A stretch of 23,958 nucleotides of DNA from Isotricha intestinalis (Eukaryota > Ciliophora > Litostomatea > Vestibuliferida > Isotrichidae), in NCBI GenBank assembly GCA_023807065.1, contig JAJJLU010000674.1, positions 1 through 23,958 of the forward strand, given 5' to 3'. How positions within the stretch are numbered: the stretch's first letter is position 1; each line of letters opens with the position of its first letter. The notes under the pieces were generated by a model, which saw only the letters and a list, made by a program, of their open reading frames with translations, had not been told where the DNA came from and ran no database searches. Of the stretch, positions 8,560 to 17,500 are shown piece after piece. A program made the translations under genes and the position numbers.

Positions 8560-9281
8560 ATATTTACAGATAAAAAATAATTTCCAGAGCATTAAGGAAC
8601 AACATTTCCATCAGGAAAAATATCAACTATAATAAAAGTATTTAGGAAACATTAATCTTATCTTAAGTCAATAATTTTCAGGTAATTGACTAATAGATTG
8701 ATTTAAATCACATTTTATTAATCCACATATTTATTACATTATTCTTTAATTTATATTGTGTAAATGGATTAAACTTTCTCCATAATTTGAACCTTCTTTT
8801 AATTCTATATTTATTTTTCTATTTTTAATTGATTTATTTCCTTTTTGAATTCTTCATTTTCTAATTGTTATTGATTGATTTCTCTTTTTATTTCTTTGTT
8901 AATTTCATTTTTATTTTCTATTTAAATTCTGAAGAATTATTTCTTTAAATTTAATAATTGAAATATCATTTAATTTTATTGTTATATTTTGACTGTTACT
9001 TAATTTCATATTGTTTATTTTCTAATGAATTGAAAATATAAGTATATGAATCTGATATTTATTTCATCCTTTAAATAGATCTATCGAAAAGTTAATTTTT
9101 TGAAAATATTTTTCATAAATTTTTAAAGATTTTTCAATTTTACCATTTATTGTTATATTTTTTTCATTACATTTTATAAGATTTTCATTCTTTTTCTTTA
9201 CTTATTGAATTTGATAAATGATTTCCTTGGAGATGTAGCTTACCTCAATTTTTTATATGATTTTACAAAAAGTAAAGTCAT
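8560..9281 (-). pseudogene. Second decayed protein-coding region
   Basis: Reading the minus strand from an ATG at 9281 gives MTLLFVKSYKKLR and a stop directly at a good donor-like GAG/GTAAGC. Coding patches then follow with native codon usage: KCNEKNITINGKIEKSL (about 9170-9120), ISDSYTYIFNSLENKQYE, SNSQNITIKLNDISI, a coiled-coil-like patch REINQ-stop-QLENEEFKKEINQ, then SNYGESLIHLHNIN and KCDLNQSISQLPENY, and last VDIFPDGNVVP-stop-CSG (about 8630-8580). At least five frame changes and many TAA/TAG codons break it. The DIFPDGNVVP piece resembles the opening strand of NBR1-type four-Trp domains, but the rest of such a domain is not visible. A pseudogene is the most economical reading. Some breaks could be short introns. 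Confidence 0.5.
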
Positions 9282-9623
9282 TGAAATTTGATTTTTTTGT
9301 TTAATTGAAATCTAAAATAAAATAAAATATTATTTCATCGAACAATCATTAAAATAATATTATTAAATATCTCATTTTAAATCTTTTAATGAATTGATAA
9401 TAAATTGATTAATGAATATATATAAAAAAATTAAAATTACTAATAAATATATTATATTTTAAAAAGAAATAATAAATTATTATATAAATAAAAAAAATCC
9501 TTCATAAAAATATAGAAAAATTTAAAAAAAACAAATAAAAAAAAATAAATACTCCAAATTTATTAAAACCTCAAAAAAAAAGTAAAATATAAACAGAAGA
9601 AAAAAAAATATATATATAAAAAA
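9282..9623. promoter_or_regulatory. Upstream region of the MORN gene
   Basis: This 342-base gap lies between the head of the decayed minus-strand frame and the MORN gene start. It becomes strongly A-rich on the + strand over the last 150 bases and ends with an alternating TA run about ten bases before the ATG, the likely leader. No defined promoter element can be called. Confidence 0.4.
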
Positions 9624-10739
9624 ATGGGACAAGACAATCAATGTTGTTCAACAGAAAAGATGAAAAGAGTTAGAGACGAAGAAAAAGATAGTGAAATAGA
9701 CACAGAATCAAATATGTCAGGAATATCTAATATAGAAAATAATAATGGATTAAATTTAACAAAAATGAATGAAGAAAGTTTCATTGATTCGAATTTTACA
9801 TCAGATAATAGTTATGATAAATTAAGAGAAAAAAAAATAATATTAATTCAATCTTATTATAAAATGTATTATTTTAGAGGAATATTTTTAGATTTATGTG
9901 AGCAGAAAAAAAAAAATGCATTAAAAGAATTAAATAAATATATAGTATCAAAAGAAATGATAAAAAATCATAAAGGAGAAATATTACATAAAACTTTTAA
10001 AAAAATGTATCCAAAAGCAATATATAATTTTAAGAATCCTAGTTATTTAAAATATAATTGTTTCACAATAAAAGAATTAATAAATTATTATCCAAATGAA
10101 TATTATTTAGGCTCATGGAATAATAAAAAATTATATGAAGGATATGGTGAATTATATATAAATGATAAGAATAGTAATAAATATCATAAATATGAAGGAA
10201 TATTTAAAAATGGAAAATTAGAAAATTTTGGTTATGGAATTTTTCCTGAAAGAGAAATAATATATTTAGGAACATGGGAAAATAATTTAACAAATGGAAA
10301 AGGACAAGAAATATATATAGGAAATAATAAAGAAATACCATATTTATTTAATGGTAAATTTTTAAATGGAAGTAAAATTTATGGTTCTTTATTTTATAAA
10401 GATGGTTCTTTTTATGAAGGAGGATTTAATCATTATGGTAAATTTAATGGTAAGGGAAAATATTTTTGGGCAAAAACTAAAATTAAATATGAAGGTGATT
10501 GGTTTAATGATAAAATGAATGGACAAGGAAAAATGTTTTATACTGATGGAAGTGTTTATGAAGGAAGTTTTGTTAATAATATTAAACATGGTTTTGGTAC
10601 TTACGTTTGGAAAGGAAAAGAACCAAAAATTTATTATGTTGGAGAATTTAAAAATGATGTTATGGATGGAAAAGGAAAATTAGTCTCAGGAAATAATATT
10701 ATGGAAGGCATTTGGAAAAATGGACAGTTTGTAAAATAA
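9624..10739 (+). CDS. MORN-repeat protein with predicted N-terminal lipid anchor
   Basis: The 371-residue protein starts MGQDNQCCS. Gly2 with small/polar residues is an N-myristoylation pattern, and Cys7-Cys8 would be palmitoylation sites, so membrane anchoring is predicted. Residues 10-70 are polar and probably disordered. ILIQSYYKMYYFRG (73-86) is a degenerate IQ-like motif that could bind calmodulin. From about 160 to the end there are nine MORN-type units, at Y161-LGSW, Y190-EGIF, Y214-LGTW, F242-NGKF, Y264-EGGF, Y289-EGDW, Y312-EGSF, Y338-VGEF and M360-EGIW, most followed by a G-x-G. MORN proteins scaffold membranes, cortex and cilia, and some carry lipid kinase domains; none is present here. 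Start choice is firm because the lipidation motif requires this Met. The following gene is convergent. Confidence 0.85.
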   Translation: MGQDNQCCSTEKMKRVRDEEKDSEIDTESNMSGISNIENNNGLNLTKMNEESFIDSNFTSDNSYDKLREKKIILIQSYYKMYYFRGIFLDLCEQKKKNALKELNKYIVSKEMIKNHKGEILHKTFKKMYPKAIYNFKNPSYLKYNCFTIKELINYYPNEYYLGSWNNKKLYEGYGELYINDKNSNKYHKYEGIFKNGKLENFGYGIFPEREIIYLGTWENNLTNGKGQEIYIGNNKEIPYLFNGKFLNGSKIYGSLFYKDGSFYEGGFNHYGKFNGKGKYFWAKTKIKYEGDWFNDKMNGQGKMFYTDGSVYEGSFVNNIKHGFGTYVWKGKEPKIYYVGEFKNDVMDGKGKLVSGNNIMEGIWKNGQFVK

Positions 10740-10917
10740 AGTTTATTCAAATTTTTTCTTTTTGCATTTTTTTTTTGGCTTTTTTCATTTTGAATATTTA
10801 TTTTTGTTATATGTTTTTTTTAATTTTATTTATTTTTTTATTGTTTTAAATTTTATTTTTAATTTTAATATTTTGATTATTTGTTTTTATTTTTTTTTAA
10901 AATATTTTAGTTAATAT
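10740..10917. other. Convergent 3' spacer
   Basis: A 178-base gap between the stops of the MORN gene and the leucine-rich-repeat gene. It is T-rich on the + strand and holds no recognisable signal. Confidence 0.4.
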
Positions 10918-11850
10918 TTATTTTTCTTGATATTTCAAAATTTTTTCTTCATCACAAATAATTAAACATTTAGGATTTAATCCATAGAAAATATCAGTTA
11001 AATCAGTATTATATTTGATTTGAAAATTTTTAATATTTAAATTAGTTAATTCATTACAGTGAGCAAACATACAACAAAAATTTTGAACTTTCTTAGTATT
11101 AAAATTAGATAAATCTAATTCTTTTAAAGAAAAACAATCAGAAAACATAGTATTCATACTCATAACATTATTAGTATTAAAAGACGATAAATTTAATTTT
11201 TCTAATTTTTGACAATTCCAAAATAAAAAACTCATATCAGAAACATTTTTAGTATTAAAATCAATAAAATTTATTGTTTGTAAATTTTCACAATTTCTAA
11301 ATAAAGCCCTTAAAGAAACATTATATTCAGAATTAAAATTTGAAAAATCAACAAATTTTAAATTTTTACAATTAAAAAATAAAAAACTTATATTTGTCAT
11401 TATTTTGTTAAAATTAAAAATAATATTATATTCTCCTATTTTATTAAATTTATATTTATATGTAAAATCTATTTTGTTATTTTCAATAAAAATTTCACAA
11501 TTTTTTTCTATTTCTTCTTTATTTGAATTATCTTTATTATGATTTAATATTTGAATTTCTTTATTTAAATCTTCTTCTTTTATTTCAAATATTGTTTTAA
11601 TTGTATTATCCATTATTTCTTTTTCTTGTGTATTAGATTTTTTTTCTTCTGGTATTATTTTACTGTTTTGTAAGTCATTATATTTTTTTTTATATTCTTC
11701 TAACTCTTTTTTAATGTTTTCCATATCAATTTGACTATTTTTTATATTTTCATATTCTTCTATTTTTTCTCTTAATCTTTCTATTTCTCTTGCTTTTTCT
11801 TGATATTTTCTTATTAGTTCTATTTCTCTATTTTGATGCTCTCTGTTCAT
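10918..11850 (-). CDS. Coiled-coil plus DUF285/BspA-type leucine-rich-repeat protein
   Basis: In this 310-residue protein, residues 1-65 form a highly charged coiled coil (heptads with REIERLREKIEEYENI). A linker runs to about 120, and a beta-rich lead-in at about 125-150. Five repeats follow, whose first Cys recurs at 161, 187, 213, 239 and 265, exactly 26 residues apart. Each has the pattern C-x2-L-x2-(L/V/I)-(N/D)-(L/F)-S-x-F-(N)-(T)-x2-V-x2-(M)-x2-(M/L)-F, which is the DUF285 (BspA-like) repeat. Such repeats are common in bacterial surface proteins and expanded in several protists. There is no signal peptide or membrane span, so unlike bacterial BspA proteins this one looks intracellular. 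The coiled coil suggests oligomerisation. Its role is unknown; the repeats probably bind a protein partner. Confidence 0.8.
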   Translation of the reverse strand: MNREHQNREIELIRKYQEKAREIERLREKIEEYENIKNSQIDMENIKKELEEYKKKYNDLQNSKIIPEEKKSNTQEKEIMDNTIKTIFEIKEEDLNKEIQILNHNKDNSNKEEIEKNCEIFIENNKIDFTYKYKFNKIGEYNIIFNFNKIMTNISFLFFNCKNLKFVDFSNFNSEYNVSLRALFRNCENLQTINFIDFNTKNVSDMSFLFWNCQKLEKLNLSSFNTNNVMSMNTMFSDCFSLKELDLSNFNTKKVQNFCCMFAHCNELTNLNIKNFQIKYNTDLTDIFYGLNPKCLIICDEEKILKYQEK

Positions 11851-12251
11851 TTTTTTTTATAATAAAATTTTTTTTTTTAATATATTTTAATCATATATAT
11901 ATTTACAACAAAATATTATTTAAAAAACTCTTCGACCTTAAAAAAAATTAATCATAGAAAATATCTTTTATTTATTTATATTTTATTAGAAGAAAAAACA
12001 TATATAATAGAAGATAGTTAATATTAATTATTGTAAATAATTGAAAAAAATATTATTTACAAATAATTTAATCAAAAATTATTATTGTAAATTTTTTTAG
12101 AGAAAAAATAATATGATATTTTTAAAAAGAATATAAAGAAAATTACAAAAAAAATTTATTGAATTAATTGTTTTTGAAATTAATTGTAATTTTTTTTCAA
12201 TACTTTAAAAAAAAAATTTATATTTTTTGTCTAAATATTATTCATATAAAA
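11851..12251. promoter_or_regulatory. Divergent spacer with a short dyad
   Basis: About 400 bases between the 5' ends of the leucine-rich-repeat gene (-) and the Asn-rich gene (+). TTGTAAATAAT at 12031-12041 is mirrored exactly by 12052-12062 across a ten-base A-rich loop, and a further ATTGTAAA follows at about 12085. The dyad could be a factor site, but in DNA this AT-rich short palindromes are common. Bases 12168-12251 are open in the frame of the next gene but are treated as leader. Confidence 0.4.
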
Positions 12252-13952
12252 ATGGAAAAAAAAGATAAAGTTGATTTAACTGGAATTAATAATGAAGATG
12301 AAAATTTAACAGAATTAAGTGAAGAAGAAAAAGAAAATTTAAATAAAAAAAGTGTATTAAAGTTAAAAAGAGAAAGAGAAAAAAATAATATGAATGAAAA
12401 AAAGGAAAATAAAAATAAACATCAAAATAATAATTTAAAAACTATAAATAAAGAACTATGTTCTTTTTGCAAAAATTATATGAATTGTAATATTTTTTCA
12501 AATAAAGAATTAATAAATTATTTTTTTGATAAATTTAAATTAAATGAATATAAAAGTATTGTTTATCCAAATATAGAAAAATTTAATAAAGGCAATTTTA
12601 AAATTTCAATTTGTGAAAATTGTTTATTGAAAGAAATATTATTAAATGGATTTAATAAACTTTTTGATAATAATATTAATGATAATTTTTCTTTTAAAGA
12701 AAGAAAATTAATGATTGAAAAAATAGAAACAATAAATGAAATATTAGAAAAAAATATAAATAAATTTGAAGAAACAATGAATAAAACAGGTTTAAAAATA
12801 ATGTTTAGTAAAAATAAAGATCAATTTCAAAATTTTAATGAATTTATTAATTCTTTTCTAGAAATTTTTAATAATGAAAAAAATGAAATAAAAAAAATTA
12901 TTAATGATTTAAAAGATCAAAATATAAATTTTCAAAAGAAAGAAAAAAAAAATTTAGAAAATTTGAATCGAAATAATTTAACAAAATTTTTATATTCAGA
13001 TAAAAAAATAAATAATAATGAGAAAAATAATATATTTAAAAATAATAATATAATAAATTTAGAAAAAAATAAAAATAATTTATTAGTAAGTAATCAAGAT
13101 TCAATTTCTTTTTCTTCAAAATCAAATAATCAATTAAAAAATTATTTAATTGGAAGTTTTTTTCCTATTCATGAAGTAAAAAGTGATAATTATGGAACAT
13201 TCAAAGAAACACCAATAAATAAAATAAATTTAGATGAAAGTAAAATAAATAAAAAAGGTTCTTTATTATCAAATTTTAATATTAATTTTAATAATAAACA
13301 AAATGATCTTGAAAAAGAATTTGAATTTTTAACTCAAAATTTAAATAATAATAATAACGATAAAAATGATTTTTCTTTTTCTAATTTAAATAATGAACAA
13401 TTAAAAGAAAATAAAAAAAATTTTTATAATAATAATAATTTAGAAATTCAAGGAACAGAATTAGATTTTTCTAAAATTAATGAAAATTCAGATTATAATA
13501 ATAATGATATTAATCAATTTTCTTTAGGAAAAAATTTAGACTCTTTATTATTTAATAATAAATCAAGTATATTAAATGAAGAAAATGCTTATTTTAATAT
13601 AAAAAATATGCTTCAATATAATGATAATTTAGAATGTTTTAATAAAAATTTATTATTGAATAATAAAACTAATAATAAACTTTTTGATAAATTAGATAAT
13701 TATAATTTATTTCTTCCTCCTTTATTAAATGAACCGAATTTAAATTTTTTAGATAATCCTTTATTATCTAATTTAAATAATCATTTTTTACAATTTCCTT
13801 CTTTAAATTTTAATGATGATTCTCTTAAACAAAAATTAAATCAAGGTATTATTTATATGTATAATGAATATATCAATGCTCATAATATTAAACATGATAA
13901 TTATCCTCAAAGAAAAAATATTAAAATTGAAGATTCATTTATTTTCCAATAA
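12252..13952 (+). CDS. Asn-rich protein with an N-terminal Cys cluster, function unknown
   Basis: The frame is open from 12168, but the first 28 codons encode an atypical Phe/Ile/Lys stretch. The Met at 12252 has the AAAATGG context seen at other starts here and is chosen; this gives 566 residues. Residues 1-65 are acidic, then strongly basic (KLKREREK). C70, C73 and C79 (CSFCKNYMNC) pair at a distance with C121 and C124 (CENC), a possible zinc site around a helical segment. Residues about 145-245 are predicted helical and coiled. The remainder is Asn/Lys/Ser-rich and probably disordered, with a more ordered hydrophobic tail near the end (LFLPPLLNEPNLNFLDNPLL). No family was recognised. The basic stretch with a Cys cluster would suit a nucleic-acid-associated protein, but that is speculation. 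Confidence 0.75.
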   Translation: MEKKDKVDLTGINNEDENLTELSEEEKENLNKKSVLKLKREREKNNMNEKKENKNKHQNNNLKTINKELCSFCKNYMNCNIFSNKELINYFFDKFKLNEYKSIVYPNIEKFNKGNFKISICENCLLKEILLNGFNKLFDNNINDNFSFKERKLMIEKIETINEILEKNINKFEETMNKTGLKIMFSKNKDQFQNFNEFINSFLEIFNNEKNEIKKIINDLKDQNINFQKKEKKNLENLNRNNLTKFLYSDKKINNNEKNNIFKNNNIINLEKNKNNLLVSNQDSISFSSKSNNQLKNYLIGSFFPIHEVKSDNYGTFKETPINKINLDESKINKKGSLLSNFNINFNNKQNDLEKEFEFLTQNLNNNNNDKNDFSFSNLNNEQLKENKKNFYNNNNLEIQGTELDFSKINENSDYNNNDINQFSLGKNLDSLLFNNKSSILNEENAYFNIKNMLQYNDNLECFNKNLLLNNKTNNKLFDKLDNYNLFLPPLLNEPNLNFLDNPLLSNLNNHFLQFPSLNFNDDSLKQKLNQGIIYMYNEYINAHNIKHDNYPQRKNIKIEDSFIFQ

Positions 13953-14515
13953 AATTTTTATCTTTTTCTTTGATTTGTCAAAAATCATTTTTTTTTAAGA
14001 AAGAATTTTTTTTATTTTATTATTTATTTAGGTTATTTTAATATTCATTTATATATATTTTAAATTTTTATAATAAATATATAAAATAATAAATAAGTTT
14101 TTAATTATTTATTTTCGACTTTTTTTTATTCAGAAAACATCATTTTATTTTTTTGAGGATTTTTGCTTTTGAATGATTTCTTTATATCAATAATATTTTT
14201 TTCAATAACCAACACATATTCCCTTAAAAAACAAAATAGTATTAAATATATATTCTCAATTTAAAATTTATTGCGCAATCATTTTTTTAGTAAGAAAAAG
14301 AATGTAAAACTTGAAAAATATTTGGTAACTGAGATGACATTATTTTTTTTTCAGTTTTTCATCAAATTTTTATATAATAAAAATAGATAAAAAATTTTTA
14401 TAAGATTTAATGAATTTATTCCAAAAAATAATGTAATAATAACTAAAATTCTTAAACATAATAATAAAAAATAATAAAAACTCTGTAAAAAAAGATCTTT
14501 TCTGAAAAAAAATAA
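13953..14515. other. AT-rich spacer upstream of the giant receptor gene
   Basis: A gap of 563 bases between two + strand genes. The first part is T-rich, as after other stops here; the last 150 bases are A-rich, as before other starts. Reading both strands showed no consistent coding patch or RNA gene. Confidence 0.4.
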
Positions 14516-17500
14516 ATGAAAAAAATAATAAAAAAAATAATGTCTTTAACATCAACAATCCCAATAATTCTCCTCATTTCCATTTTTCCAAAATGCTATC
14601 CAGCTACTCTGGCAACCTCCTACACGGTATATCATGAAGGTAAAAAATATCCTCGTCCATTATTAATAACTACCTCTAACTCTGAGGACATTCATAATCA
14701 CGATGTTCTTGCATTTTCAGGGACACGTTCCGATTCCTCAGGGAGTGAGAATGCTTTTGTAACTCGATACAATACAAAAGGAGAAAAAATAAGTGAAGAT
14801 ATTGAATTAGATTTCCATTACGAAGTCAATGCTTGTATTAGACAAGTCACTGATGATACTTTTATTGTTGTTTCTGGTGCTGGTGATCTTGTATTAATTA
14901 TGTTTAATGAACATGGAATCATTAAAAAAAGTGTTTTTGAAAATAAAGAAGTTGTCTCTTTTAAAATTGATATTTATGTCATTTCATCAAATTTATTTCT
15001 TATTGGTTATTGTTCTGGGAAAGAAAATTGTGGGGATGACAAAATGTGTAAAAAAATTAGAGTTCAAAAATATAAATTTGATAATACTGGATTTAGTGCT
15101 GTAGGTACTTTATGGGAAATATCAAGTGATAATAGATATATTTCTTGTGTTCAAATGGGAAATGATTATCAAAATAAAATTATATGTCAATATGTAGAAG
15201 TGGATTGTAACGAACATGTAAATATTTTTTCAAATGATTTAGTAAGTAAACAAGATTGGATAATGGAAAAGACATCAGATTGTCCTTTTGATAAAATAAT
15301 AAAATTAGATGATAAAACAGTGGCAACGACATATCAATCAAGCAATACAATGAAATATTCAATTGTGAAAGTAATATCTGATGATTATATAGAATATGAT
15401 AATGGTAATAGAATATATTATAGATTTAAAGATTATCAAAAATCAACAATCGGGAATTGTAAAACAGATACAAATAAAGTTGACACTACAAAATGGGATT
15501 CAACAACAATAGTTTTTGTATGTACAAAAAACACTAATGATATTAGTGATAGATATATTTTTGTAGGAATTGTTTCAATTGATGATAATGGTAATCATAA
15601 ATCAATGAAATCATTTACTTCAATAAATGCATATGCAGATACACCTTTTATAAGTAAATTTGGAAGTAATTTTATGTCAATTTTTTATCATTATGAAGGT
15701 GGAAGTACTAAAGATAATGTTTTTGAAATTGTTGGTTTTCCTGCTTGTGCTAATATAAAAGTTCAAGATATATTTATTAATAGTAAAACATCTGCTTTTT
15801 CTTTAAAAGATTATGTTACTGAAGGAAGTGGTGAATTTGCTTTTACAGGTAGTACTTCACATGGAAATATTAATATTTATTTTCCTGAAAATTATGCTAC
15901 TGGTTATATGACTTTAGAAGATGGAACTAATATCGTTGCTGGAAAATTTGGACAAATTTATGATTCTACTATTTATAAATTTAGATATGTTTCAGGATTT
16001 GATTATGGAATTGTTAATATTAAATTTCAACCTGAAAGAAATGGACAATATGGAAGATATTGTTGGATTACTTTCGAAGTTAAAGATTGTTATTTAGGAT
16101 GTTATACTTGTCAAGAATCAAGTAATGATCCTGATTATCAGAAATGTTCTTCATGTGCGAATCAAAAACAATATTATCAATTAGGAAATATGAAAAATGA
16201 TGAGACAATGAATTGTTTAAATGAAGGAGCATCAGAAGGTTTTTATTTAGATGAAAATAAAATATACAGAAGATGTAATGAAACATGTAGAAAATGTTTA
16301 AATTCAGGAAATATAAATAATGCTACTTGTTATAGTTGTAAAGATTCATATTTATATTTAGAAATTGAAAAAGGGAAAAATTATCCTTCAAATTGTTATA
16401 AATATGAAACTGATATTAAATCATGTCCAGATGGGTACTTTTATACATATGATAAAGATGAAAATGATGAAATCAGGAATGAAAGATGTGGAAAATGTTA
16501 TGAAACATGTTCTAAATGTTCAAAATATGGAACGAGATTAATTCAAAATTGTGAAAAATGTAAAAGTAATTATTATTTTAAATCAAATGAAACAACAGGA
16601 AATTGTTACACTGGTGAAATAGAAGGATTTTTTAATAAAGAAGATACTACAAATATAAATGGAGGAATTTATATTCCTTGTGATTTATCATGCATTTATT
16701 GTAATGGTGAAAAAATAGAAAAAACAGAAACAACGAGTGAAACAACAAATTGTAAAATTAATAATTGTAAATTTAATGAAAATTATTTTCCTGTTATTAA
16801 TAATCCAACAAATTGTCTTCAACCAAAAAAAAATACTCAAGATTCTTCCCCAATAGAAGGTTATTATTTAAATAAGAATAATGATCCAAGTGATAAATCT
16901 AAATTTTATTGGGATAAATGCTATGAAACTTGTTCTTATTGTTCTCAATCTGGAGGAAGTAGAGAACATTATTGTTTAGAATTTAATTGTATAAAAGGCA
17001 CTTATCCTTCTTTTGATAAAAGAACTAATTGTTGGAAAGAAGATATTAAAAATGAAGGATATTATTTAGGAAAAACCAAAAGTAATATTGAAGATCCTGA
17101 TGAAAATTTTCCTAACGAAGATATTTATTTAAAATGCTTTGATTCTTGTCAAACTTGTAATAAAAAAGGAGACTATAATTTAAATAATTGTCAAAGTTGT
17201 AAAAGTGGTTTTTATCCTAAATGGAATGTTGATGGAAGTTGTGTTCAAAATCCTGAAAAATATTATATTGATGATATAAATAATCCAACACAATATTTAA
17301 GTTGTTATCAAACATGTAAAACATGTAAATCAGGAGGTACTGATGAAAATAATCTTTGTACTGAATGTTTAGATTCAATTGATGTAACAAACAAAGATGA
17401 GACAAATTCTGAAATTTTTGGTTATGATGTTTATGATTGTCGTAAAAATTGTGAAAGTGGAAAATATTATCCTAAAGATTCAACAGAAACAGAATGTCGA

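Noticed and set aside
9220..9245. Slightly GC-richer patch considered as part of a tRNA
   Set aside because: No cloverleaf arms or T-loop sequence could be found around it on either strand.
10918..11850. Bacterial contamination as the source of the DUF285 gene
   Set aside because: Its base composition, codon shift and flanks match its neighbours, so the gene belongs to this contig.
12031..12062. Exact 11-bp dyad as a defined operator or terminator
   Set aside because: Kept only as a note in the spacer entry: short A/T palindromes are expected often by chance at this composition.
12168..12251. N-terminal extension of 28 codons on the Asn-rich gene, which would look like a signal anchor
   Set aside because: It is leader-like AT sequence; the Met at 12252 has the usual start context and the residues after it match the coding style of the rest.
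14370..14564. 64-codon minus-strand open frame upstream of the receptor gene
   Set aside because: Overlaps the receptor start and encodes a Phe/Ile-rich string typical of antisense AT-rich leader sequence.
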